Assembly: GCA_023485185.1 (NCBI GenBank)
Contig: JAMCZP010000023.1
Span: 1 to 11,129, forward strand
Length of the DNA: 11,129 nucleotides
Direction of reading: 5' to 3'
From: Gammaproteobacteria bacterium
GTDB taxonomy: Bacteria; Pseudomonadota; Gammaproteobacteria; Pseudomonadales; Halomonadaceae
The notes under the pieces were generated by a model. It did no database searches and was not told the origin of the DNA. It was given only the letters and a program-made list of their open reading frames with translations. The stretch's first letter is position 1. Each line of letters begins with the position of its first letter. Of the stretch, positions 1 to 6,527 are shown one piece after another. Made by a program: the position numbers and the translations under genes.

Positions 1-89
1 ACGCCGACCAAGCCCGCCTTCTCGCGCTCACTTATTTAGACCAACTTTTTGCTTATCACGGATGCACCGAGTCAGCATCCACCACTTAA
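1..89 (+). CDS. betI: BetI C-terminal fragment, choline-responsive TetR-family repressor (5' end outside window)
   Basis: Frame 3 is open from the window edge to a TAA at 87-89 and gives a 28-residue tail ending in ARLLALTYLDQLFAYHG plus a short polar end. The helical pattern and the position directly upstream of betB fit the C-terminus of BetI, the TetR-family repressor of the bet genes that is released by choline. The DNA-binding helix-turn-helix lies outside the window, so the identification rests mainly on gene order (betI-betB-betA is usual in gammaproteobacteria). The gap to betB is 54 bp with no terminator-like hairpin, so betI and betB probably share a transcript. Confidence 0.7.
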   Translation, partial: ADQARLLALTYLDQLFAYHGCTESASTT

Positions 90-95
90 AACTAA

Positions 96-124
96 TGTTT
101 TTAAAAGCCAGTGTTTTTAAAAGC
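96..124 (+). repeat. Tandem 13-bp direct repeat between betI and betB
   Basis: TGTTTTTAAAAGC occurs at 96-108 and again at 112-124, identical and separated by 3 bases (period 16). A shorter related piece, AGTTTTTAGGAG, follows at 126-137 and includes the betB ribosome binding site. This could be a small duplication, or an AU-rich leader affecting betB translation. The repeat is seen directly; any role is inference. Confidence 0.7.
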
Positions 125-133
125 TAGTTTTTA

Positions 134-137
134 GGAG
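134..137 (+). promoter_or_regulatory. Ribosome binding site of betB
   Basis: GGAG lies 6 nt before the ATG at 144, which is good Shine-Dalgarno spacing and supports that start. Confidence 0.75.
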
Positions 138-143
138 ACCAAT

Positions 144-1613
144 ATGGCCGCTCTAGATGTACAGCCTCTTTATATTGATGGTCGCCAGGTAAATGCCACC
201 TCAGGCAATACGTTTACCGTTACCAATCCGTTTGATGGCAGCTTGCTCGCCACAGTCGGCCAGGCAAGTCAGGCTGATGTAGATGCAGCAGTGGCTGCGG
301 CCCAACGCGGCCAATGTAAATGGGCGGCGATGACCGGCATGCAGCGCTCACGGGTTCTACTCCGCGCTGTCGCGCTATTAAGAGAGCGCAATGATGAACT
401 TGCTGAACTAGAAACTCGCAATACCGGCAAGCCGATCAGCGAAACCGCCAGTGTCGATATCGTGACCGGTGCAGATGCACTGGAATACTACGCTGGCTTA
501 GCGCCCGCCATCGAAGGCAGCCAGATCCCCCTGCGCGATAGCTCATTTGTTTATACCCGCCGCGAGCCGTTAGGTGTGATTGGCGCGATTGGTGCCTGGA
601 ACTACCCGATCCAAATTGCCTGCTGGAAAGCCGCCCCGGCACTGGCTGCAGGCAATGCAGTGGTATTTAAGCCCAGCGAAGTTACGCCGCTCACCGTGAT
701 GAAACTGGCGGAAATCTTCACCGAGGCGGGCCTACCCAATGGCGTCTTTAACGTTGTGCAAGGCGACGGTAGCGTTGGCGCGATGCTCACCGGGCACCCC
801 GGCATCGCTAAAATATCGTTCACCGGCGAAGCGGGTACCGGTAAAAAAGTGATGGCAGCCGCCGCGAGTTCAAGCTTAAAAGACGTCACTATGGAATTGG
901 GCGGCAAATCGCCTTTGATCGTGTTTGCCGATGCGGATATTGACCGCGCCGCTGACGCTGCAATGATGGCTAACTTTTACTCCAGTGGCCAAATCTGCAC
1001 CAATGGCACGCGGGTATTTGTTGAGCGCAGTGTAAAAGAAGCTTTTGAAGCCAAGCTGGTTGAGCGTGTTAAGCGTATCAAAGCAGGCGACCCTATGGAC
1101 CCCAGCGTCAACTTTGGCCCGCTGGTCAGTTTTGAGCATCAGGAGAAAGTGCTCTCTTACATCGCGCTGGGCAAAGAGCAAGGTGCTCGGTTACTAGTCG
1201 GCGGCGAAAATTGGAACAGCGGCAGCTTTGCAGATGGTGCCTGGGCTGCGCCTACCGTATTCACCGACTGCAGCGACGATATGCGCATTGTGCGCGAAGA
1301 GATCTTCGGCCCGGTGATGTCAGTGCTCGCTTTTGACGACGAAGCAGACGTTATTCGTCGCGCTAATGACACCACTTACGGCCTCGCCGCCGGTGTCTTC
1401 AGCGAAAGCCTGAACCGCGCCCACCGCGTGATTCACCAGCTCGAGGCAGGTATTTGCTGGATTAACACCTGGGGCGAGTCACCCTCAGAGATGCCGGTAG
1501 GCGGCTATAAAGAGTCGGGCATTGGTCGTGAGAACGGTATCGAGACGCTCCACCACTACACCCAGACCAAATCAGTACAGATCGAGATGGGGCCTTTTGA
1601 GTCAGTGTTTTAA
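144..1613 (+). CDS. betB: Betaine aldehyde dehydrogenase, NAD(P)-dependent
   Basis: This 489-residue protein oxidises betaine aldehyde to glycine betaine in the cytoplasm, the second step of osmoprotectant synthesis from choline. It is a full-length aldehyde dehydrogenase: the oxyanion-hole Asn is in AWNYP (N153), the cofactor-binding Lys in FKPSE (K176), the Rossmann motif is SFTGEAGTG (225-233), the catalytic base Glu is in MELGGKSP (E251), and the nucleophile is in GQICTNGTR (C285). Length and the E251/C285 positions agree within one residue with known BetB enzymes (E252/C286). The C-terminal [19 protein letters not shown] segment is typical of the BADH subgroup. The start is fixed by the GGAG site upstream. 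Position between betI and betA supports the assignment. No missing residue or frameshift is visible. Confidence 0.95.
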   Translation: MAALDVQPLYIDGRQVNATSGNTFTVTNPFDGSLLATVGQASQADVDAAVAAAQRGQCKWAAMTGMQRSRVLLRAVALLRERNDELAELETRNTGKPISETASVDIVTGADALEYYAGLAPAIEGSQIPLRDSSFVYTRREPLGVIGAIGAWNYPIQIACWKAAPALAAGNAVVFKPSEVTPLTVMKLAEIFTEAGLPNGVFNVVQGDGSVGAMLTGHPGIAKISFTGEAGTGKKVMAAAASSSLKDVTMELGGKSPLIVFADADIDRAADAAMMANFYSSGQICTNGTRVFVERSVKEAFEAKLVERVKRIKAGDPMDPSVNFGPLVSFEHQEKVLSYIALGKEQGARLLVGGENWNSGSFADGAWAAPTVFTDCSDDMRIVREEIFGPVMSVLAFDDEADVIRRANDTTYGLAAGVFSESLNRAHRVIHQLEAGICWINTWGESPSEMPVGGYKESGIGRENGIETLHHYTQTKSVQIEMGPFESVF

Positions 1614-1646
1614 ATCAAAGTACTACTTTCCGCGCAATAACTGACC

Positions 1647-1741
1647 AGGGCGCTGGGGGTGGCTTGTAGCGAGGGTCTTTTCCCAGGGATGGGAAAAGTA
1701 GCGCCCAAGGATGGGTTCACAGCGCCCTCGCGTAAAGCCTC
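1647..1741. repeat. Palindromic intergenic repeat (REP-like) between betB and betA
   Basis: The 170-bp betB-betA gap holds nested inverted repeats. The outer arms AGGGCGCTG (1647-1655) and CAGCGCCCT (1720-1728) are perfect 9-bp complements. An inner hairpin, CTTTTCCC (1677-1684) with GGGAAAAG (1691-1698), is a perfect 8-bp stem with a 6-nt loop. A second pair of arms, GGCTTGTAGCGAGGG (1661-1675) and CCCTCGCGTAAAGCC (1727-1741), matches at 12 of 15 positions and overlaps the first pair, so two folds compete. GGATGGG occurs twice (1687-1693, 1709-1715) and AGCGCCC twice (1700-1706, 1721-1727). The architecture is that of a dispersed palindromic intergenic element, and it resembles repeats I recall between genes in Halomonas-like genomes. 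No tail of T residues follows, so it is not an obvious terminator. Confidence 0.65.
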
Positions 1742-1783
1742 CGCCAGAAAGCCCCGCCCCATCTTCAGCCTCGGTAACTCACC

Positions 1784-3457
1784 ATGTCTCAACCACGCGA
1801 ATTTGATTACATCATTATCGGTGCAGGCTCGGCGGGTAATGTGCTCGCTACCCGTCTCACCGAAGACAGCAGCGTTAGCGTGCTGCTGTTAGAAGCGGGC
1901 GGCCCCGACTATCGCTTTGATTTTCGTACCCAAATGCCAGCAGCCCTAGCGTTTCCGCTGCAGGGCAAGCGCTACAACTGGGCATTTGAAACCGACCCCG
2001 AACCCTATATGAATGGCCGCCGTATGGAGTGTGGCCGTGGCAAAGGTCTGGGCGGCTCCTCATTGATTAACGGTATGTGCTACATCCGTGGCAATGCGCT
2101 TGATTATGACAACTGGGCCAAACAGCCCGGCCTAGAAGATTGGGACTACCTAAGCTGCCTGCCCTACTTCAAAAAATGCGAAACCCGTGACACTGGCCCC
2201 AACAGTTACCACGGCGGCGAAGGACCGGTCAGCGTAACCACGCCAAAGGCCACCAATAACCCGCTTTATCGCATCTTTATAGAAGCAGGCAAACAGGCGG
2301 GTTACCCCGAAACCGAAGACGTTAACGGCTACCAGCAAGAGGGCTTTGGCCCCATGGACCGCTTCGTCACGCCTAAAGGGCGACGCGCCTCTACTGCCCG
2401 TGGCTACCTGGGTACTGCTAAAAAGCGCCCTAACCTGACGATTGAAACGCACGCCGTTACCGACATTATTGAGTTTGAAGGTAAGCGAGCGGTGGGCGTA
2501 CGCTATGAGCAGAACAGCGAAAAACAGCAGGCCTACGTTCGCCGTGAAGTGCTGTTGTGCGGTGGCGCTATCGCCTCCCCGCAGATTTTACAGCGCTCCG
2601 GCATTGGCAACCCAGAACTGCTCAAGGAACTTGATATTGAAACAGTTCATGCCCTGCCAGGCGTAGGCGAGAACCTCCAGGACCACCTGGAAATGTACAT
2701 TCAGTACGAGTGCAAAGAGCCCATATCACTCTACCCGGCGCTTAAGTGGTACAACCAGCCTAAAATCGGTGCCGAGTGGTTATTTAATGGCACTGGCATC
2801 GGCGCCAGCAACCAGTTTGAATCCTGTGGCTTTATCCGCAGCCGCGATGAAGAGGAGTGGCCTAACCTTCAGTACCACTTTCTGCCTATTGCGATCAGCT
2901 ACAACGGCAAAAGCGCGGTGGAAGCCCATGGCTTTCAGGCCCATGTGGGCTCCATGCGTTCCGAAAGCCGTGGCCGTATTCGCTTAACCTCGAAAGACCC
3001 ACACGCCGCGCCGAGCATTTTGTTCAACTACATGTCGAAAGAGAAAGATTGGCAGGAGTTTCGCGACGCTATCCGCCTAACTCGCGAGATCATCGCCCAG
3101 CCAGCTTTTGATCAGTATCGGGGGCGTGAAGTAGCACCAGGCCCCGATGTGCAATCAGACGCAGAACTTGATGCGTTCGTAAAAGCACATGCTGAAACCG
3201 CTTACCACCCCTGTGGCAGTTGCCGGATGGGCAGTGACGAGATGGCCGTAACGGACAGCCAGGGCCGCGTGCATGGCGTTGAGGGCTTGCGTGTAGTAGA
3301 TGCTTCACTGTTCCCGCTAATTCCTACCGGCAATCTCAATGCGCCGACCATCATGCTGGCAGAGAAGATCGCCGACCAAATTAAAGGCCAGGAACCGCTC
3401 TCACGCGCCAGCGTTGACTACTATGTCGCCAATGGCGCGCCAGCTAAATGCGCCTGA
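1784..3457 (+). CDS. betA: Choline dehydrogenase, FAD-dependent GMC oxidoreductase
   Basis: This 557-residue enzyme oxidises choline to betaine aldehyde, normally at the membrane and feeding the respiratory chain. The N-terminal FAD-binding Rossmann motif is GAGSAG (13-18), followed by the ribose-binding acidic end LLLEAGG (34-40). The first GMC signature runs from [10 protein letters not shown] (84-93) and the second is [15 protein letters not shown] (261-275). The catalytic pair is visible as His in YHPCGSC (H475) and Asn in GNLNAP (N519). Length is close to E. coli BetA (556). The start is the first ATG of the conserved N-terminus ([18 protein letters not shown]). I see no clear Shine-Dalgarno before it; only CGGTAA is present 8-13 nt upstream. 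The gene sits 170 bp after betB, across the palindromic repeat, and ends 23 bp before a strong terminator. Confidence 0.95.
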   Translation: MSQPREFDYIIIGAGSAGNVLATRLTEDSSVSVLLLEAGGPDYRFDFRTQMPAALAFPLQGKRYNWAFETDPEPYMNGRRMECGRGKGLGGSSLINGMCYIRGNALDYDNWAKQPGLEDWDYLSCLPYFKKCETRDTGPNSYHGGEGPVSVTTPKATNNPLYRIFIEAGKQAGYPETEDVNGYQQEGFGPMDRFVTPKGRRASTARGYLGTAKKRPNLTIETHAVTDIIEFEGKRAVGVRYEQNSEKQQAYVRREVLLCGGAIASPQILQRSGIGNPELLKELDIETVHALPGVGENLQDHLEMYIQYECKEPISLYPALKWYNQPKIGAEWLFNGTGIGASNQFESCGFIRSRDEEEWPNLQYHFLPIAISYNGKSAVEAHGFQAHVGSMRSESRGRIRLTSKDPHAAPSILFNYMSKEKDWQEFRDAIRLTREIIAQPAFDQYRGREVAPGPDVQSDAELDAFVKAHAETAYHPCGSCRMGSDEMAVTDSQGRVHGVEGLRVVDASLFPLIPTGNLNAPTIMLAEKIADQIKGQEPLSRASVDYYVANGAPAKCA

Positions 3458-3480
3458 ACATATAGTCCATTTAACACTCC

Positions 3481-3512
3481 AAATGCCATGGCTTATCGCC
3501 ATGGCATTTTTT
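3481..3512 (+). terminator. Rho-independent terminator of the bet operon
   Basis: AAATGCCATGGC (3481-3492) pairs perfectly with GCCATGGCATTT (3498-3509) across a 5-nt loop, and the run of T continues to 3512. It begins 23 bp after the betA stop and marks the end of the bet transcript. Confidence 0.9.
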
Positions 3513-3551
3513 GTCTACGCTGACAGTAACAAGCAGTGTTAAGCGCGCCTA

Positions 3552-3602
3552 AACACTTGCGTCAGATGGCTCCCATCTGCCAATATTCAAACAAGTGTTC
3601 GA
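3552..3602. promoter_or_regulatory. Nested inverted repeats upstream of fadE, with a candidate PsrA-type fatty-acid operator
   Basis: The outer arms AACACTTG (3552-3559) and CAAGTGTT (3592-3599) are perfect complements. Between them, CAGATGG (3563-3569) and CCATCTG (3573-3579) form a perfect 7-bp hairpin with a CTC loop. Overlapping the right outer arm, TCAAACAAGTGTTCGA (3587-3602) is an imperfect palindrome (12 of 16 positions symmetric). It resembles the CAAAC/GTTTG half-sites of PsrA, the TetR-family regulator of fatty-acid oxidation genes in pseudomonads and relatives. Location 60-110 bp before fadE suits an operator. I see no convincing -35/-10 pair. The symmetry is seen; the regulator is inference. 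Confidence 0.45.
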
Positions 3603-3650
3603 TTAAAGATGTCATTAACAACAGTTGGCCCGTAAACAAGGCCCACAAAT

Positions 3651-3660
3651 AGAGAGAGAG
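3651..3660 (+). promoter_or_regulatory. Purine-rich ribosome binding region of fadE
   Basis: An (AG)5 run ends 3 nt before the ATG at 3664. It is the only Shine-Dalgarno-like sequence near this end of the frame and favours the ATG at 3664 over the in-frame TTG at 3625, which lacks one. The spacing to the last GAG is short, but earlier AGs in the run give a usual distance. Confidence 0.5.
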
Positions 3661-3663
3661 TCT

Positions 3664-6150
3664 ATGCTCACCCTACTACTTATTGTGCTTGCTATTGTCG
3701 GCATGCTGACGGTTATGCGCCGCGAAGCAGGCGCACCTGCTGCACTGCTAGTGCTCGGCGTGCTGGGCCTGGTTGGCCTGCTGTTTGAGGCCAATGTGAT
3801 TGGCGTCCTGCTGCTAATTGCAGCCGTCGCCGTCGCTGCTGCAGGCTTGCCCGCACTGCGTACCAAGTGGCTAACGCCGCGCATCTTCGCCACCTTTAAA
3901 AAGGTAGCACCTAAAGTCTCTGCTACCGAGCGCACAGCGTTAGAAGCTGGCAGTGTCTCTTGGGATGGTGAGCTATTTTCGGGCAAGCCACAGTGGGACA
4001 GGCTACTCGCTTTTAAAGACGATGGCCTACGTGACGATGAAAAAGCCTTCCTGGCTAATCAATGTGCAACAGCAGCTGGCATGTGCAACGCCTGGGATAT
4101 CGCCCAAGAGCGTGCCGATCTTCCCCAGCAGCTTTGGGACTTCCTGAAAAAAGAGGGCTTCTTCGGCATGATCATTCCGAAGGAGTACGGCGGCCTAGGC
4201 TTCTCAGCCAAAGCCCAGTCCATGGTGCTGCAAAAACTCTCTGCTAACGAAACACTAATGGTCACCGTCGGCGTGCCTAACTCTCTCGGCCCCGGCGAGC
4301 TGCTGCTGAAATACGGTACCCAAGAGCAGAAAGATCACTACCTGCCACGCTTATCTGATGGACGTGAAATCCCCTGCTTTGGCCTAACCGGCCCCCGTGC
4401 AGGTTCTGACGCGACGTCACTTCCCGATACCGGCGTGGTCTGCAAGCAGGTCATCAATGGCGAAGAAGTGCTTGGCCTGCGCCTGAATTTTGAGAAACGC
4501 TGGATCACGCTGGCACCTATCGCCACGGTAGTTGGCTTGGCGTTCCGCCTGTTCGACCCTGAAAAACTGCTCGGTGACGAAGAAGATCGCGGTATTACCC
4601 TTGCGCTCATTCCTCGCGACACGGCTGGCATGGAAATCGGCCGTCGTCACCACCCTATTGGCAGCCCGTTTATGAACGGCCCGATTATTGGTAAAGATGT
4701 ATTCGTACCCCTGGACACTATTATTGGGGGCCCGGACATGATCGGCCAAGGTTGGCGGATGCTGGTGGAGTGCCTCTCGATTGGTCGCTGCATCACACTA
4801 CCCTCAGGCGCTACTGGTACTGCGCGCTACGCCCTGGGCTGGAGCGGTGGTTTTACTCGCGTACGTCGCCAGTTCAATGTGCCGGTGGCGGAAATGGAAG
4901 GCGTACAGGAGCCGCTCGCTCGCATGGCTGCGCTGGCGTATATCTCCCAGGCCACTGTGTACCAAACAGCCAACATGATCGATCACGGCGAAAAACCCGC
5001 AGTGCCTTCGGCCATTTTGAAAAGCCAGTTGACCGAATTCCAGCGTGTGCTGCTTAGCGACGCCATGGACGTTCATGGCGGTAAGGCGGTTACCCTTGGC
5101 CCGCGTAACTATTTAGGTATTGGTTATAGTGCTAACCCGGTGGCGATTACCGTGGAAGGTGCCAATATTATGACCCGCAACCTGATGATCTTTGGTCAGG
5201 GCGCCATCCGATGCCATCCTTACGTACTTGATGAGCTGGCGGCGAAAGACGCTAACGATATGAAAGCCTTCGATAAAGCCTTCTTCGGTCATGCGGGCTT
5301 AATCTTCGGTAACGCAGCACGCGCCTTTACGCTGGGCTTCGGAATCGGTAAAGCCAGCGTACCGTTTGACGGCCCCGCCGTGGTGTATGCCCAGGATGTA
5401 GCCCGCCTCTCGGCAGGTTTTGGCCTGTGTGCAGACGCCGCCATGGCAAGCCTGGGTTCTGCCTTGAAGAAGCGCGAAATGCTCTCTGCTCGGTTGGGCG
5501 ATGTGCTGTCTAATCTATACTTGCTCTCTATGGTACTTAAGCAGTGGCACGCGGGTAGTAAAGTAGAGGGTGAAGAAGCCTTACTGCATTACAGTTGCCG
5601 TTTCTTGCTCCACCGCGCTGAACAGGCATTTGTCGAAATTTTCGATAACCTGCCCAACCGTGCGCTGGGTAAAACGCTAAACGCCGTGGTAATGCCTGCT
5701 GGTCGCCGTTGGGATAAACCCCATGACGATCTAGCACGCGATATCGCGACACGCGTTTCTACCCATAGCGCCCTGCGCACCAAGCTGCTTGAAAACACCT
5801 GGGATACGGATGACGGTGAACAGCGCAATCCGTTGGCGCGTTATAACGCCCTGCTGGTGGATTACGATCGTGCAGAGGTCATTTACCGTACCGTCAACAA
5901 AGCCTACGCCAAAGGTGAGCTGCCGCAAACGGCGCTGCACCCTGAAGCGCGTATTGAGGCTGGATTGGAGAAAGGTTTGATCAGCGCAGAGGATGCCGAG
6001 TTTATGCGCACCTTTGAAGCGGAAGTATTGGAAATGCTGACGGTAGACGATTTCGCCTACGATGCATTCGCCAAAAACAAGTCCTCGCTAATTGACCATA
6101 ACAGCAAGCCAGTCGTGGTCGAGCCACAGCAAGAAGCCAGCATCAAGTAA
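3664..6150 (+). CDS. fadE: Acyl-CoA dehydrogenase, FadE type
   Basis: This 828-residue flavoprotein carries out the first step of beta-oxidation, turning acyl-CoA into trans-2-enoyl-CoA. It is of the long FadE type (E. coli FadE is about 814 residues). Two hydrophobic stretches open the protein (about 2-18 and 28-65), fitting membrane association as in E. coli FadE. The core has LPQQLWDFLKKEGFFGMII, VGVPNSLGPGELLLKYG, the flavin-contact region CFGLTGPRAGSDA and GRRHHPIG. VEGANIMTRNLMIFGQGAIR carries the Glu (E498) that should be the catalytic base by alignment with E. coli FadE. The C-terminal part (about 540-828) is the FadE-specific region (DUF1974). I chose ATG 3664 because it starts at the hydrophobic N-terminus and follows a purine-rich site. 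An in-frame TTG at 3625 would add 13 polar residues. The gene appears to be its own transcription unit, flanked by terminators. Confidence 0.92.
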   Translation: MLTLLLIVLAIVGMLTVMRREAGAPAALLVLGVLGLVGLLFEANVIGVLLLIAAVAVAAAGLPALRTKWLTPRIFATFKKVAPKVSATERTALEAGSVSWDGELFSGKPQWDRLLAFKDDGLRDDEKAFLANQCATAAGMCNAWDIAQERADLPQQLWDFLKKEGFFGMIIPKEYGGLGFSAKAQSMVLQKLSANETLMVTVGVPNSLGPGELLLKYGTQEQKDHYLPRLSDGREIPCFGLTGPRAGSDATSLPDTGVVCKQVINGEEVLGLRLNFEKRWITLAPIATVVGLAFRLFDPEKLLGDEEDRGITLALIPRDTAGMEIGRRHHPIGSPFMNGPIIGKDVFVPLDTIIGGPDMIGQGWRMLVECLSIGRCITLPSGATGTARYALGWSGGFTRVRRQFNVPVAEMEGVQEPLARMAALAYISQATVYQTANMIDHGEKPAVPSAILKSQLTEFQRVLLSDAMDVHGGKAVTLGPRNYLGIGYSANPVAITVEGANIMTRNLMIFGQGAIRCHPYVLDELAAKDANDMKAFDKAFFGHAGLIFGNAARAFTLGFGIGKASVPFDGPAVVYAQDVARLSAGFGLCADAAMASLGSALKKREMLSARLGDVLSNLYLLSMVLKQWHAGSKVEGEEALLHYSCRFLLHRAEQAFVEIFDNLPNRALGKTLNAVVMPAGRRWDKPHDDLARDIATRVSTHSALRTKLLENTWDTDDGEQRNPLARYNALLVDYDRAEVIYRTVNKAYAKGELPQTALHPEARIEAGLEKGLISAEDAEFMRTFEAEVLEMLTVDDFAYDAFAKNKSSLIDHNSKPVVVEPQQEASIK

Positions 6151-6174
6151 GCTTCATTTAAACCTGTAACACCT

Positions 6175-6205
6175 ACCGGCTCTTCTTCAAGAGCCGGTTT
6201 TTTTT
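6175..6205 (+). terminator. Rho-independent terminator of fadE
   Basis: ACCGGCTCTT (6175-6184) pairs perfectly with AAGAGCCGGT (6189-6198) across a CTTC tetraloop and runs into eight T residues (6198-6205). It starts 24 bp after the fadE stop. Confidence 0.93.
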
Positions 6206-6341
6206 GCCCTACGCGCCTGCGTAATACGTGTCGTCGTATGTTTAAAACCGAAAATCTACGCTCACCAAATGGTCAGGCACTCCCCAAATAGTGGCTCCCA
6301 GAATCAATAACGCTAAGTGTGCTTTATAAAAAGCCTGTCAC

Positions 6342-6362
6342 GAAAGTGAAACCTTCACTTTC
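6342..6362. promoter_or_regulatory. Perfect 21-bp inverted repeat, operator candidate
   Basis: GAAAGTGAA (6342-6350) and TTCACTTTC (6354-6362) are exact complements with a 3-nt spacer. No T run follows, so it does not look like a terminator. It lies 166 bp before glpS and could bind a dimeric regulator. The regulator cannot be named from the sequence. Confidence 0.5.
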
Positions 6363-6426
6363 TACGCCTAAAAGCGCATATGAACCGCCTTAAAATGCGT
6401 TGCAAGTTCGAAACCGATCAACTAGC

Positions 6427-6442
6427 CTTTCGTTATTGAAAG
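6427..6442. promoter_or_regulatory. Candidate GlpR (DeoR-family) operator
   Basis: CTTTCGTTATTGAAAG has 5-bp perfect arms around a 6-nt centre and resembles the TTTCG-type half-sites of DeoR-family repressors such as GlpR. It sits 85 bp before glpS, a sensible position for repression of a glycerol transport operon by the glycerol-3-phosphate-responsive GlpR. No glpR gene is in the window. The symmetry is seen; the regulator is inference. Confidence 0.4.
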
Positions 6443-6527
6443 CCTATTGTACTCGCACATTTCCCGCAAAAAGCTAAACAGTATTTTTATATAACATTTT
6501 AATAACAATGACTTTAGCGAGATCGGC

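Larger units (their letters stand above)
6206..6527. other. Gene-free control region before the glp transporter operon
   Basis: No credible gene is visible here, and the last 70 bases are AT-rich, as expected for a promoter region. Two small perfect palindromes sit back to back at the left end: TACGC/GCGTA (6210-6223) and ATACG/CGTAT (6224-6239). A short stem GCTTT/AAAGC lies at 6321-6334. Two stronger operator candidates (6342-6362, 6427-6442) are listed separately. TATAAC (6490-6495) and TTTAAT (6498-6503) could be -10 elements, but neither has a good -35 at 16-18 bp, so I do not call a promoter. Confidence 0.6.

Noticed and set aside
1610..1792. 60-residue minus-strand ORF across the betB-betA spacer
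   Set aside because: It lies across the palindromic repeat and runs into both neighbours. The codons reflect the repeat, and there is no ribosome site; such ORFs are typical by-products of dispersed repeats.
1659..1892. 77-residue plus-strand ORF overlapping the start of betA
   Set aside because: It begins within the repeat and ends inside betA in another frame, with no family resemblance.
3625..3663. TTG start extending FadE by 13 residues
   Set aside because: No Shine-Dalgarno before it, the extension is polar and precedes a hydrophobic N-terminus that itself looks like the natural start; ATG 3664 follows a purine-rich site.
3615..3986. 123-residue minus-strand ORF opposite the fadE start
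   Set aside because: Low-complexity Ala/Ser/Thr-rich shadow of the hydrophobic fadE N-terminus on the other strand.
4417..4749. 110-residue minus-strand ORF inside fadE
   Set aside because: Lies wholly within a well-conserved fadE region, with no recognisable domain.
6318..6341. CRP-like site (TGTGC ... GTCAC)
   Set aside because: The half-sites are 14 bp apart instead of 6, so they do not form a CRP palindrome.
6437..6503. Sigma-70 promoter for glpS
   Set aside because: TATAAC and TTTAAT resemble -10 boxes, but no -35 of reasonable quality stands at 16-18 bp, so I do not place a promoter.
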